DNA of 64,000 nt from Trema orientale (GCA_002914845.1 JXTC01000080.1:568474-632473), one strand, 5' to 3'. Counted from the first letter of the stretch, positions 48,201 to 59,192 are shown. The notes: a model not told the origin generated them from the sequence alone. Numbers and translations: made by a program.

Positions 48201-49535
48201 GAAAGAGAGAACTAGAGAATCCCTTATGAGTAGATGCATTAATTCTTAAAGCTGAAGACTCTTATATTATGAAGGTTCGGCTTGAAGCACACTAAATACT
48301 TATGAGACACTTGGTTATTTGGTATTCATTGGAAACTTAGTTCTGTTTTGTGGGATTTGTCTTCTTCAGTTTCGTCTATTTCGCTATGATTCGAAAGAAT
48401 TGGTTTTAACTACCTAGGTGCCTAAAAAAGATCTCTAATCCTCTTGAAAAAGTGGTCAAGAGGAAAAACATCAATGTCTGAAAGCAAAATATCCCTACCA
48501 TATGATTGGGCGGGCGAAGAACAAAATAAGGACTGATTCTTGTTAGACAATCAAATCATTGCTTGATGCTATATGCACACCATTGCTCCTTTATGTCATA
48601 CATGATCTTAACTATAAAGAGTATTATAAATACCTGCCATCAGCATTTAGGAGCCTCATTCTGCTTCCTTACAAGGAAGCTTATAGTTATTGAAATCTTT
48701 TTTGTTCCTTTCCATTCATCTCTTCATTGAGCTTATTTCTTTTTTGTTGATAGAGCTTTTATATTGTGTCAGGATCGGGTAATCTGCATCCTGAGGTGTA
48801 GATCATCACTTATATATTTTGTTGAATCTAGTCCTTGGGATGCAGATTACCTCATCCTTTCTGGCAATGCAATACTTGTTTGTTGATTGACCTGATATGA
48901 AGAAAGTTAAACAACTTGATTGTGTCAGGATCGGGTAATCTGCATCCTGAGGTGTAGATCATCACTTATATATTTTGTTGAATCTAGTCCTTGGGATGCA
49001 GATTACCTCTTCCTTTCTGGCAATGCAATACTTGTTTGTTGATTCACCCAATACGAATAAAGTTAAACAACTTGATTGTGTCAGGATCGGGTAATCCTGA
49101 GGTCTAGATCATGACTTATATATTTTGTTGAATCTAGTCCTTGGGATGCAGATTACCTTTTCCTTTCTGGAAATGCAATACTTGTTTGTTGATTCTACTA
49201 CATCTACGAGAAATTGATTTGTCTGCTGTCTGGGAATTTTGTGAACTATATGTGTGATTATTTATTTTTTATTTCATCACTGCTGTGTTTCAGCAACATT
49301 CCCCTTGGATCTTGTGAGGCGACGGATGCAGCTGGAGGGAGCTGGTGGTCGGGCTCGGGTCTACAATACTGGCTTGTTTGGCACTTTTAGGCATATATTC
49401 AAGACCGAAGGCCTTCGAGGCTTGTACAGAGGCATCCTGCCGGAATACTACAAGGTTGTTCCAGGCGTAGGCATTGTCTTCATGACCTATGAAACACTGA
49501 AGATGTTTTTGTCGAGCATTCAAACAAGTTACTAG
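45264..49535 (+). CDS. Mitochondrial carrier (SLC25) family protein
   Basis: Inner-membrane solute carrier of 354 aa, six transmembrane helices in three repeats. Exons: 45264-45524, 46264-46440, 46733-46876, 47031-47132, 47220-47290, 47448-47515 and 49294-49535; all junctions GT-AG, phases consistent, stop TAG. The PxD/ExxK/R signatures are PLARLT (residue 78; the acidic position is replaced by Ala, as in some nucleotide/CoA-type carriers), YPLDLVRTRL (from 182) and FPLDLVRRRM (from 277). Matching-end motifs include EEGFRAFWKGN, EEGFWGLYKG and EGLRGLYRG. The N-terminal 58 residues, with a Gln-Pro repeat (33-44), precede the first helix. It resembles Arabidopsis At3g53940/At2g37890, related to CoA and adenine-nucleotide carriers; the transported substrate is not established. 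An upstream in-frame ATG (45222) would add 14 residues but is less like the family. The last intron is 1.78 kb and holds a MITE and hairpin repeats. Confidence 0.93.
46483..46671. mobile_element. MITE in carrier intron 2
   Basis: Ends GACTGTTTGGCATAGCTT and AAGCTATGCCAAACGGGCTT are inverted repeats. Inside, AAGATCTT.T..A and GGAAGATCTTCT blocks also mirror each other. About 189 bp, non-coding. The target duplication is unclear. Confidence 0.75.
47816..47973. mobile_element. Tourist/Harbinger MITE, 158 bp, with TAA duplication
   Basis: Left end GGGCGCGTTTGGTACAAGAT and the reverse complement of the right end GGGCGCATTTGGTATAGGAT stay matched through TTCGAATCCTATTCTTCAAA. TAA flanks both sides (47813-47815 and 47974-47976). 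A paralogous copy of the surrounding intron at 53256 onwards lacks the element and has a single TAA at the same place, which fixes the boundaries. Confidence 0.92.
48764..49194 (+). repeat. Three tandem 156-bp units, each with a long hairpin
   Basis: Unit starts (TGTGTCAGGATCGG) are 156 bp apart; hairpins span 48771-48858, 48927-49014 and 49083-49164. In the first, the 33-nt arms form 30 pairs (three G-U) with only three mismatches around a 22-nt loop. The core is GGTAATCTGCATCC against GGATGCAGATTACC. The third unit lost about 7 bp (CTGCATC region) from its 5' arm. The array lies in the last intron of the carrier gene, in transcribed orientation. Single copies of the hairpin occur at 54091-54178 and 54309-54391. 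Confidence 0.88.
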
Positions 49536-50338
49536 TTGAGTTAGTCTCCCAATTTCCATCATTAGTCGTGCTTGTCAAACTGATTAGCAAAGTCAGCTTG
49601 AAGATAAGAAAAAGGATTAAGTAGTCAAATCACGAGGTAGATAGGAGACACATTTCTGTGGTAGTTTATTTGAAATTTGTGTGGTGGTAAATTTTGTAGT
49701 TGCTGCCAGGAGTCTAATTTTTTCATGTATAGGTATTTAGCTTTGTGTACCACACCATTTACCCAAACTCTTATATAACTAGGTCTTAGCCTCTTAAGCA
49801 TTTGTTGGTGATTATATCAACATCACAGTTTTGTTGTGGCAGCTTGTTTGTTACTGTCCTTGTGTTTTGTAACCTTTTCTTTTATTTTTTATATTATTTA
49901 TTTGTGAAACATATAGGGCAAATTTGTACGAGCAAAAGTTCGATTAAATCAACAAAGTATTATTGAGAAGTGAGAACCTGCACGTGGTGGTGCTTGTATT
50001 CCTTGGAACAAGAATTGGCTTGAGAAAGACTTTTTTTTTGGGTTATATATATATATATATATATTTCAACCTATTGTTTTTATCTTGACTGGTGACAATC
50101 CAATCACTAGGTGAAGAAGCAGGCATAATTTATTCATTCTAATGGTGTTTTGTAACTATTTTTGGGATAGATGAAACTTGGTTTAGTTAGACAAAACAGA
50201 TTACCTAAGATGATCAAAGATTGCCAAAGCCCAGAAGCAACTCTAGTAAATGTAAGTATGATTATTATTGAAGTAACCATCGATTGTTCAAGTGTCCTAG
50301 AGAAAATCGCCCCTTTGAAGTTAATTCTGTTTTTCTAG
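49536..50338. other. Carrier 3' UTR and flank
   Basis: Probably includes the carrier 3' UTR. A (TA)n microsatellite is at about 50046-50064. Nothing else recognisable. Confidence 0.5.
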
Positions 50339-50698
50339 AAGGGATAACTGCAAAAAGGAAAAAAAAAAAAATCCTGAAGTAATTTTAACCTTGTTTTTTA
50401 GCGTGTGTAAAATAATACATCTATATTTCAAATTTTTGTAAATTTATACTTTTTGTGCACAAATTAAGTGATTTATGTTAACTGTTTTAAGTTATTTTCA
50501 ATAATTTTTTTATGTTAGTCAGTAGAAATAAGAAATTCTTAATTTAGATTCCATTGTTGGTCAATTTATATGATTATGCGGAAGGTGCAAATACATATTT
50601 ACAGATCTTTCAAATGTGAAGATATAATTTTGTACAAGTCAAAAAATATGGTTAAATTTGCAGAAAAACTGTATATATATATTTTTAGATAACCCTTT
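50339..50698. repeat. Family-C element (copy 2)
   Basis: Ends AAGGGATAACTGCAAAA and TTTTTAGATAACCCTTT are inverted. Longer imperfect inverted arms continue inward (ATTTCAAATTTTTGTAAAT against ATTTACAGATCTTTCAAAT). Closely similar to 59702-60052. Confidence 0.68.
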
Positions 50699-53255
50699 GT
50701 GGAATGAACTTTCGATGTAAATACTAACAGAAGCAGCGACTAGACGATCTTAATAATAAGTAATATTAAGAGATCACTAGTATGAAATCAACAAATAACT
50801 TTTATAATATTAAGAGATCACCAGTAAGAAATCAACAAAAAACAGTCATTTGTAGCTCCAAATACTACAATTTTAGGAAAAGTAGGAAAAATATAGAGAT
50901 AATTAGGCTGAATAGCAGTTTTGGAGAATGGCGTTAGATTCAGCACTGCAGTTTTTGGCAATTTTTTCTTAAGAAAACTGTTATAAAACTGAAACATTTT
51001 TTTTAAAAAAAAAAAGAAGAAAAAAGCCCAAAAATATAGCTTGTAACAACCACTAGCAGCGATTCCAAGTGCTACGGGGATCATATAATGATATACATCA
51101 AATGTGGCATTTAGATTGGAATTTGGACACACATGAAAAAGAAAAAGAAAAGAAAAGAAAAACAAACAAACAACGATGATTGAAAAGGGTAGTGTTCGTG
51201 CACTATGAGTTTTATATAACATTAATTACAAACTTAAAAACACAAGTTCGTATACATTATAATATATGCATTAAAGATTGGATTAACACGACATTATTGT
51301 TAAACAATGAAAGTGCCTTTCGTGTTTATTAATAAATAATAATGATTACCAGAAACGACAAAGAAAAAGCACATTTTGCATTTAATATAATTGCTTACGA
51401 TCCATGCAAAGTTGTCACCTTTATATGTGCCGTTATATCTTAATTAGACGTGGACCATAGTTGATCGGAATTTAAGTAACACAGTAGAGCGCCCTTTAGA
51501 ATTGATATTGTATCGAAATTAAACTACTATTTTAAAAAAGCAGTTTCATATTGAAGGTGCTAGTTGTTCAATTATTTATTTTATTTTATTTTTTCCTTTT
51601 AAAGTTCGTCATAAATATCTAAAAGCCGAATCTTATTTCGTCAGTGGAAGGTTCAAAAGGAAAAAGACTACCTCCCTTATATAACTTCATCAATATATTT
51701 ACTAAATGAAAAAATAAAAAATGAAACATATTCATCTGAGTCACGTAGAATAAGCATCAAATATTAGCTTTAAGCAGGCCTTCTAATTAAGTATTGAATT
51801 ATAAACAATTAATTAAACCCCACTTAATTATTTTAACAAATTAAATCCAACATCGCGAGCAAACTAAGGAGAAACATGGAGCGTAATGGTATACATGTCT
51901 GCGTTATTTGTGATGCATATAATGACTTCACCAAATTCCCACATCATCTCTCCTTTAGACTGTTCAAACAAGATCATTGATATATATATATATATGTACG
52001 TATTTGTGTATATAAAATATCTACACATTGCTACTTACTTAACATCTGAAAAGATAGAATGTGGTCTCTATATTATGATTATAGGGGTCCAAGAATAGGC
52101 GGCCATAGATTGAACATGTAGGATAATATAATATGGTCTAGAAAGTTGCCAATCACGGTATTGCATATATGCAAAAACATGTACTCCCATCGGCCTAAAA
52201 TCAGTCCCAAAAAGGAAGATCTTATCGTACGTATTTGTCTTGGGACCTTGTTGAAAGGAATCTCTAGGAATCTATTCCCATGTTGGTAGAGTTGCATGAG
52301 ACTAACACGCTTAAATGCATAATTGTAGTAGTTTCTGAACTTTGATCTTATTCTCTCAGTTTGATCCATCAACTTTCATTTATATTGTCCAAGACTCCTT
52401 AAACTTCGTACTTCTTCTTCTTCTTCTTTTTTTTTTTCTTTTTCTTTTTTAAAGGCCTTAATAAACTTCGTACTTAAACTGTCATTTTAAAGCCTAAAAA
52501 CTATATACAAAGACAAAACTTATGGAGTACTATAAAAGTTAGAAATGAAAATAAACCAAAGATCCAAAATGCATGTGAAGTCCTCTTAACTTGATCATTA
52601 ATTTGTATTGTTTGTAGCTCTTTTAACTTCGTTCAATTTTCATTTTTAGTCCATCTCATTTCTTCAAATCTCACAGAAACTGGCATAAGTTCACGGTGTG
52701 ATTTTCAAAAACAAGTTTATGGACTATAACCGATACAAATGAAAATTCAGGGACCAACCCAAGAATAATGGTACTTCTGTAAAAGTAATTCAGGACCACA
52801 TATGCATTAAGTTATTTTGTTATAGTTTTGCTGCTTCACAAGATTATTTGGATCCCTTTTTTTTGGCTTAATGAATGGTCCATTCCATTACCTCTAAAAG
52901 CAAATTGCATTCCTATCATCTCCAACAATAATATGAGCCCAAATCGTCATCGGAGATGCCATATTCATGGCCTTGCCATTGTTGTTGCTCCTCAGCAGGA
53001 ATCCTAGTGACACAACATTAGACTGAGATTGGTTCCAAAAGCGAGTTGTGGGGGCATTAATCTGAATAAGCATAATATATTTTATAGTATTCTTTTTCTT
53101 GAACGTGTTCTAGAGTGGAAATAATGATAGATTGATGGAATTTTACTTGCATCAGCTAATCTCCAACTTGCTCTCTCTAGGCCACAAGACCTTATTGATA
53201 TATGGTTCTAAGTAATAATAACCAGTTCAATATTTATATTGTTTACTCATAAGTG
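50699..53255. other. AT-rich intergenic DNA
   Basis: Poly-A/T runs near 50997-51025 and a pyrimidine tract (TTC)n at about 52412-52450. A possible inverted-repeat element is at 52561-52810 (listed separately). No gene recognised. Confidence 0.45.
52561..52810. mobile_element. Possible inverted-repeat element
   Basis: CAAAATGCATGTGAAGTCCT on the left and the reverse complement of the right end (TTAATGCATATGTGGTCCTG) are similar, with TTTTCATTT..A and TAGTCCAT blocks mirrored inside. Ends not firmly fixed. Confidence 0.4.
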
Positions 53256-54240
53256 GTGGTAAAAAATGTAGAATCCTGACCGAAAATCTTGTCGAAGTAA
53301 ATAAGTAATCCACTTTTTTCAAGATTTGGTAGAATTTTATTTTTTAATCTGTGGATATACTTCACTTGCTCCTGTAATGGAACAAACGGCTTGTGTGAGC
53401 TGGAGGCTGCTGTGCCTGTCAATAGCCACAGAATAGAATAAGTCACTGCCGAAAAAGTGGATTAAGACCATGAAACAAGAACAACATGTAAATGTGGTAC
53501 TTCTTTCCTTTTCATCAGTTCATCGGCTTTGAAAGAGAGAACTAAAGAATCCCTTATGAGGAGATGCATTAATTCTTAAAGCTTAAGATTCTTAGATTTC
53601 AAAGGGCTGGCTTGAAGCACACTAAACACTTATCAAACATTTGGTTATTTGGTATTCATTGGAAACTTAGTTCTGTTTTGTGGGAAATCTCTTCTGCAGT
53701 TTCATCCATTTCATTATGATATCGAAAGAATAGAATAGTTTTTAACTAGTTAGGAAATAAGATCTCTAATCCTCTTGAAAAGTGGTCAAAAAACATCATT
53801 TTCTGTGGAAAGCAATGTCCCAACCATATGATTGGGCGGGCGAAGAACAGAATCATTACTGATTCTGGTTAGAGAGAACCTTATCATAATTTCTTTATGC
53901 TATATGCACGCCATTACTGCTTTATGCTAGAGATCATTTTAGCTTTAGAAACTACTATAAATACCTGCCATCATGCATTTAGGAGCCTCAACCTGCTTCC
54001 TTACAATGAAGCCTATCGTTTTCGTTCCTTTCCATTCATCTCTTCATTGAGCTTATTTATTTCTTCTTGATAGAGCTTTTATATTGTGTCAGGATCGGGT
54101 AATCTGCATCCTGAGGTTTAGATCATCACTTAAATACCTTGTTGAATCTAGTCCTTGGGATGCAGATTACCTCTTCCTTTCTGGCAATGCAATACTTAAT
54201 TGTTGATTAACTTGATATGAAGAAAGTTAAACCACTTGAT
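53256..54240 (+). repeat. Direct duplicate of the carrier's last intron segment
   Basis: Collinear with about 47770-48920 in the carrier gene. Shared stretches include GTGGATATACTTC.CTTGCTC, CTTGTGTGAGCTGGAGGCT, CATCGGCTTTGAAAGAGAGA and ATTGGGCGGGCGAAGAACA. It is moderately diverged, lacks the 158-bp MITE and ends with one hairpin unit (54091-54178). No carrier exon is attached. A further diverged hairpin is at 54309-54391. Confidence 0.88.
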
Positions 54241-54600
54241 GCGTCTACACCACATAATGATGCCTTTTCTTCTTCTCTTTGCTTTGGAGGAGTTGATAAT
54301 ACTGTGTTAGGATCGGTTAATCTGCATCCTGAGGTTTAGATCACAGTTTTTTGTTGTATCTTAGACCTTAGGTTGCAGATTACCTCATCCTTACTTGTAG
54401 TGCAAGATTTGTTGTTGACTACCTTACCTGGTAAGTTGAACTACTAGATGTGCCTATACTAAGTACTAACTACACTATCTTTGTTTTTTTCATTCTACCT
54501 GTTTCTTGTTCTTAATTATATGTTTCTTCAAGCCGTCGATAATCCTGAATTCCATCTTAAGCTCTCAACTAAACTGTTTTTTCATTGAAATTTCACTCTT

Positions 54601-54828
54601 CAAACTCAGATTAATCAAGAGGATCAGAGGAGTGTGGAGGCCCAGCTTGCCGAATATCAGGACATTGGCTCCTTAGAGATACTCTCTAGCTGTCTTTATA
54701 TCAAACTCAGAGATGTTTTTGAGATGGGAGAACAGACCAACCTCTCTAAACCTTTTGGCATAATATATTTATTAGAGTTTCAGATTTGTATATTTAACAG
54801 ACTGCATAAGACCTTTTCCTTAGTTTAA
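54601..54828 (+). pseudogene. Unassigned open frame, possible gene fragment
   Basis: A frame of about 70 codons ending TAA/TTAACCC near 54828, containing VEAQLAEYQDIGSLE. Composition is less AT-rich than its surroundings and somewhat protein-like. I recognise no family. It could be an exon scrap moved with the duplicated block next to it, or chance. Confidence 0.2.
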
Positions 54829-55078
54829 CCCTTTGAAGGAAACAAATCTATACATGTTAAGAGCGTTTTTCAAGTGGTGCATACATATGGCCACAATGCG
54901 ATATATATATATATATAAAAATATAAATAATTCATAGAAAAATGATTCACGTTGCTGCCGAATCCAAACAATTGGGTATGCCATTGCTGACGATTTGAAA
55001 TGACATTCAGAATCCTATACTGAAGTTATTTTTAAATGTCATAAAGACCAGTAACAGATTAGCAAAAAAAAAAAGATC

Positions 55079-56567
55079 TTATGAGTTACTTCTATTAGCT
55101 TTCTGCAAAACTCCAATCGCCTCGTCCATGGTTTCATTGAAGTCCTTACCATCCTTGAAGATAAGAAACTCCATCATCTCCACATGGAAGAAAATGAAAC
55201 TTCCGCATAAATGCGTAATGCAAGATCCAAAGTCTTTGCCAACCACGCAATTCCATGCCGGCCCGTATTCTTCATCAAATTTCTGTTAAGCAAATTGATG
55301 AAATATCGATCATAAGAGGAGAGATCAAGAAAAAAAAAAAAAAAAAAACAAGGCGTAACATCAAACTTCATGCTCTAAGTGAAAAGGCATTGATGAGGCT
55401 TTTATGAACATGACTTGAAGCAGAAGACTGCTTGCTAGAATAACAAGTAAGTTCTCTATCCACAAGTTACTAATGGGAAAGCTTTAGATGTTCTATCAAA
55501 TCATTCAACAGTAATATGAAAGTACTCTAGGCCCTTTCTTATTCAGAAAAGTTTTGGGATATAATCTAGTACTAAAAAAAAAAACCAAAATTCTATGATG
55601 TTGAACACGGTTATTGTTTGCTGCAATGAGTATGAAAATTAAAGTCGAAGCTATATGTAGTTTCAATTTTCAAATCACTATGTATCACAGTATCATGAGA
55701 CCCTTTAGTCACTAGAAAAGTTTCTTAAGTAATTCTAAACTGAAAACGGAATTCTGTGATGTTTTATTCCCCCATTGCTTATTGGAACGAGCATGAAAAA
55801 GTGAAAGTTATATCATTATAATGCCTTTTCTAAGATGATTGCCTGTATCACTTGGAGCAAATGAAGCAATTACATTCCAAAAAGAATATTTAAAAGGGTA
55901 TATATGTAGACAAAAAGTTAGGAGGCGAATATATACTCCTTGTATTTAATAGTTTTAAGTTTTGTCTTTCAGTGAGACAAGATTCAATCTATGATATAGC
56001 TCAACCTAAATACCTCTCCCTCTCCAAAACCAGTAAACAATCAGAAAGAAAAGAAACAGAGAATCAAACTACTATTTTAATCCTTAAAACTCTTAAAAAT
56101 TAACTTTGTTCCATTAGAAAAGGCAGTTGATAAGCCCCTATACCAAATGTGGTAGCTAAGATTTCCTTCATCCAAAACAAAAATGCTTTCCCCTTTTTGG
56201 AATAGCTGTCAATGTTCCTTCTTGCAAATTTGGTGTTTGGATCTTTCTTTCTAAAGCTTAAAAAAAAAAAAAAATTAAAAATATATGTATATAAATTCTA
56301 TTTGGTAATGGTGAACAAGATATATTTTTCCATATGTATGTATAGATAATATATGAAATTCATAGATATTAACTGAAGAAAGTATTTTTCTGTGTAAAAT
56401 AAAGAATATATTTAGAGATAAAAACCAACCTGTTTGATATAATTAGCAATGGATTGACAGTCAGAGACTTCATGGAGATCAAGGGCCTTGTAAGCCAACT
56501 CCATGACATGGCTCTGCATTGCCTCTGGCATATCTGTCTCCCGCACCACAGCTTTTCCCTCCAACAT
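55079..56567 (-). CDS. Dynein light chain, LC8 type
   Basis: Two exons, 56567-56430 and 55282-55079, joined in phase 0 (CAG|AAA) across a 1.15-kb intron; 113 aa, stop TAA. LC8 proteins are small homodimeric hub proteins that bind short linear motifs in many partners. Plants lack cytoplasmic dynein motors, so a hub role rather than a motor role is expected. The plant LC8 start MLEGKAV is followed by DMPEAMQ, ALDLHEVSDCQSIANYIKQ, FDEEYGPAWNCVVGKDFGS, and the beta-strand FIFFHVEMMEFLIFK. It extends about 20 residues past the usual LC8 end (from DGKDFNETMDEAIGVLQKA), an acidic possibly helical tail. The ATG is immediately preceded by TTTCTAAG, a possible splice acceptor, so a 5' UTR intron or an upstream coding exon cannot be excluded. 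Confidence 0.85.
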
Positions 56568-58309
56568 CTTAGAAATGAGAATGAAACAGTGCAAACTAAT
56601 ATCTAATATCTTACATATACATATGTAAAGATATATATATATATACACACACACACACAAACACAAACAAGTTGATATGTAAAGACAATTACATTTAGGT
56701 GGTGGAGGTTTAACTCTGAACTATGATATTTTTATGGTTCCCCAAAAGTCCATGCCTTTTTTCCTTTAAAACAAAATTAAAGTTTGCCTGCATTAGAATC
56801 AGTTCAAATCAGAACAGTTGTAGGAAAAATAAATATCTTTGTTGCGGTAATGGTTTCATGCAAATTTTCTTTTTCTGCTTTTTTTTCTTTTTTTTTTTTT
56901 TTTTTATATTGGTAAACAGACAATTGCAGAAGAGTGCCCCCACAAGCGTGCCCCCACAAGTGTGATAGGTACACTTTATTTTATTGTTATTTGTTTTCCT
57001 TTTTCTGAGGTTGATTCTTTGTTGGTTGGTTGTAAAGTGGTCCATAGTTGTATGGCCATGATCATATATTAAAACATAAGGAACCTTTTACTAAAAAAAA
57101 CTCCAAAAAAATTTAAAAAAAAAAAAAAAAAAAAACAAAAGCATGACACATGAGGTTTAGGAAGATTCGAATCTTTATTGTCTTGTGGGTGATAATGTTC
57201 CAAAATTCACACCATTCATAAATATAATCAGAAGGAACAGACCCTGCACAGCCTAGATACTTATTGTTGTTACAATATTAATTATTCTTTCTAATTATTT
57301 TGTTTTGCTCACTTGATTATTCTCGACTGATAGTTTGAGCATATATGAATAAGCAATGAAAGATTTGGAATCCTTGTTGGAATGTAGGACCATGAAAGTT
57401 CAGTTTTACGAGTACACGGAAAATCTGATTTAGTGCAGATAACGACAAATTTTTCTTTGGTAAAACAGATGCTGGTGTCAATCAGAAAAAAGGCACTGTC
57501 TAATCCAAAATAACTGTAGAGAATTATATTAAAACAAAAACTTCTGCATGTATCGAATAAAAGAACAAGAGTAGTGCTACTATCAAACTCGCATATCGAT
57601 TAGTTCTCACATATTGATAATAAAGATTTGTTAGATGATATCTTTTCTTATACATAAACGTAGAAAAATTATTGAAAATGATCTAAACTTGTCGTTAGAG
57701 TAGGACGCACACGGGAAGTTCCACCGCAAACGAAGGGTGGACATTCTTCATATGTATTTGATGGTAGCATTTTCTTAAAATATAAACGCAGAAAAACTAT
57801 TGAAAAGAAAAAGCAGTAAAGACGAATGAAGACCAACATGTATTTGTATTGGTCAAAGTATTGACTACCAAAGTGGTCATAATGTCAGATTCTAAGTTAA
57901 AAAAGTGCAAAAAGGCTACTGAAATTGCATGGTTTCAGCTGAACCTTTTTTTTTTCCTCACATGATCTTTGATACCCAATGTACATAAGACTGCTCTGTT
58001 AAAGTTAGTCCTAAAATCCCATCAGCCAACAAAATTACACAATATCCAACCAACCCAAATCCCCCCCAAAAATTTAAAAAAAAAAAAAAAAGAAAAAGGA
58101 AAAAAAAACTTCTCATCCAAGAAATGATTTCTAAATTCTTAAGTCTAATAGTCCAAAACAAGAAAACGCTTAGTTTTCATCGCCCTCTCCATAATATTTC
58201 TCATTTTTAAGACAAAGAATATACGATAATTAAAAAAAAAAAGAAAAGAAAAGAAAGAGCCATAAATATTGGTTGTTTCATTTTCTTTTACCGAAAATAC
58301 CCCTCGTCC
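56568..58309. other. Intergenic DNA between the dynein light chain and DUF617 genes
   Basis: (TA)n/(CA)n microsatellite at about 56633-56667, poly-T at 56888-56905, poly-A at about 57116-57135 and 58075-58110. The sequence CACAAG.GTGCCCC is duplicated near 56941-56960. No gene recognised. Confidence 0.5.
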
Positions 58310-59047
58310 TCAATTAGAAACTCCAATGCTGGATCTGAGCAAGAAAACGCTGAGTTCTTGACTCGGGCACTCGTCCGGGTTAATCAGGTGAAACGATTCC
58401 GAGTCTGCGTTCCCCACAACGTGCTCGTAATTGGCCCTCATGTACATGATCTCCTCCGAGTCCGACGACCCGAACCCGGACGGCATGACTCCGGCTCCGA
58501 CCGTCGTCGATTGCATCGTCTTCAGAAGCAACCGGACCCGATCGCTCGCCTTTCTCCGCGCCGCGAACCCGAGCTTTCGGCCGTTGCAGTACATGGTCCA
58601 GACGGGTACGGATCGGAGCGGGCAGGACCCGAGATCGGAGCGGTCGCACTCGAGGGCGATCCTGACGAGCCCGAACCGCATCTCGTTGACGAGTTGGTGA
58701 GTCAGGATCGGGAACTCGAGGAGGAGGAAGGGCTTGGAGGAGAGGCGATCGTGCTGGATGCAGAACCAGACGTGGCCGCGGCGGTGGCCGAAGATTGTTC
58801 CGATGACCATCGATTTGGACGGGCGGGGCTGCGCCGCCGTGACGGTGGTGGCAGGGGAATACGAAGACGGGGAGTCTTGGTCGTTGTCGTTTGGGGATTG
58901 GGAATTGTCGTTTTGGGAAATGTCGTCGCGAAGCGAGGTGCTTAGGCGTTTCTTGGTGGTGGTGGCGGTGGTGACGGTAACGGTGGTGGCGGTGGCGGGA
59001 CAGAAGCAGGGGAGGAGGAGCCGACGGAGGGCGTCGATCTTGGTCAT
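58310..59047 (-). CDS. MIZU-KUSSEI 1-like protein (DUF617)
   Basis: Intronless gene of 245 aa. The DUF617 (MIZ1) domain fills residues 80-239: GTIFGHRRGHVWFCIQ, the LLLEFPI..H.LV.EM..GLVRIALECDR core, the invariant WTMYCNGRKLGFA, VGAGVMP, the MYMRANYEHVVGN block and the ELSVFLLR end. MIZ1 of Arabidopsis is needed for root hydrotropism and associates with the endoplasmic reticulum; functions of most other family members, including this one, are not established. The N-terminal 79 residues are low-complexity (Thr/Val, then Asn/Asp/Ser). I chose the start at 59047 (MTKIDALRR), because an in-frame ATG at 59158 would add 37 residues encoded by a GGATTT-type simple repeat, and the TATA-like box predicts transcription to begin about there. 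The coding region is GC-rich, unlike its flanks. Confidence 0.9.
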   Translation of the reverse strand: MTKIDALRRLLLPCFCPATATTVTVTTATTTKKRLSTSLRDDISQNDNSQSPNDNDQDSPSSYSPATTVTAAQPRPSKSMVIGTIFGHRRGHVWFCIQHDRLSSKPFLLLEFPILTHQLVNEMRFGLVRIALECDRSDLGSCPLRSVPVWTMYCNGRKLGFAARRKASDRVRLLLKTMQSTTVGAGVMPSGFGSSDSEEIMYMRANYEHVVGNADSESFHLINPDECPSQELSVFLLRSSIGVSN

Positions 59048-59185
59048 GGCTGAGGGGTGATTTGGTAATTTGACATAAAAGAGAAGGATTTGGATTTGGA
59101 TTTGGATTGGAATTGGAAGGTTTTGGAGGTTTCGGGTTTCGGGTTCTGGAAAGTACAAAGAGCAGAGGGTATTGCAGTCTGTGAG

Positions 59186-59192
59186 ATTTATA
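59186..59192 (-). promoter_or_regulatory. TATA box of the DUF617 gene
   Basis: TATAAAT on the minus strand in the context ATGTATAAATCTCACAG. It is 139 bp upstream of the chosen ATG, giving an expected transcription start near 59155-59160 and a leader of about 110 nt. Confidence 0.5.

Noticed and set aside
53256..54240. A second carrier gene or processed pseudogene
   Set aside because: Only intron sequence is shared; no exon-derived sequence could be found, and a processed copy would lack introns.
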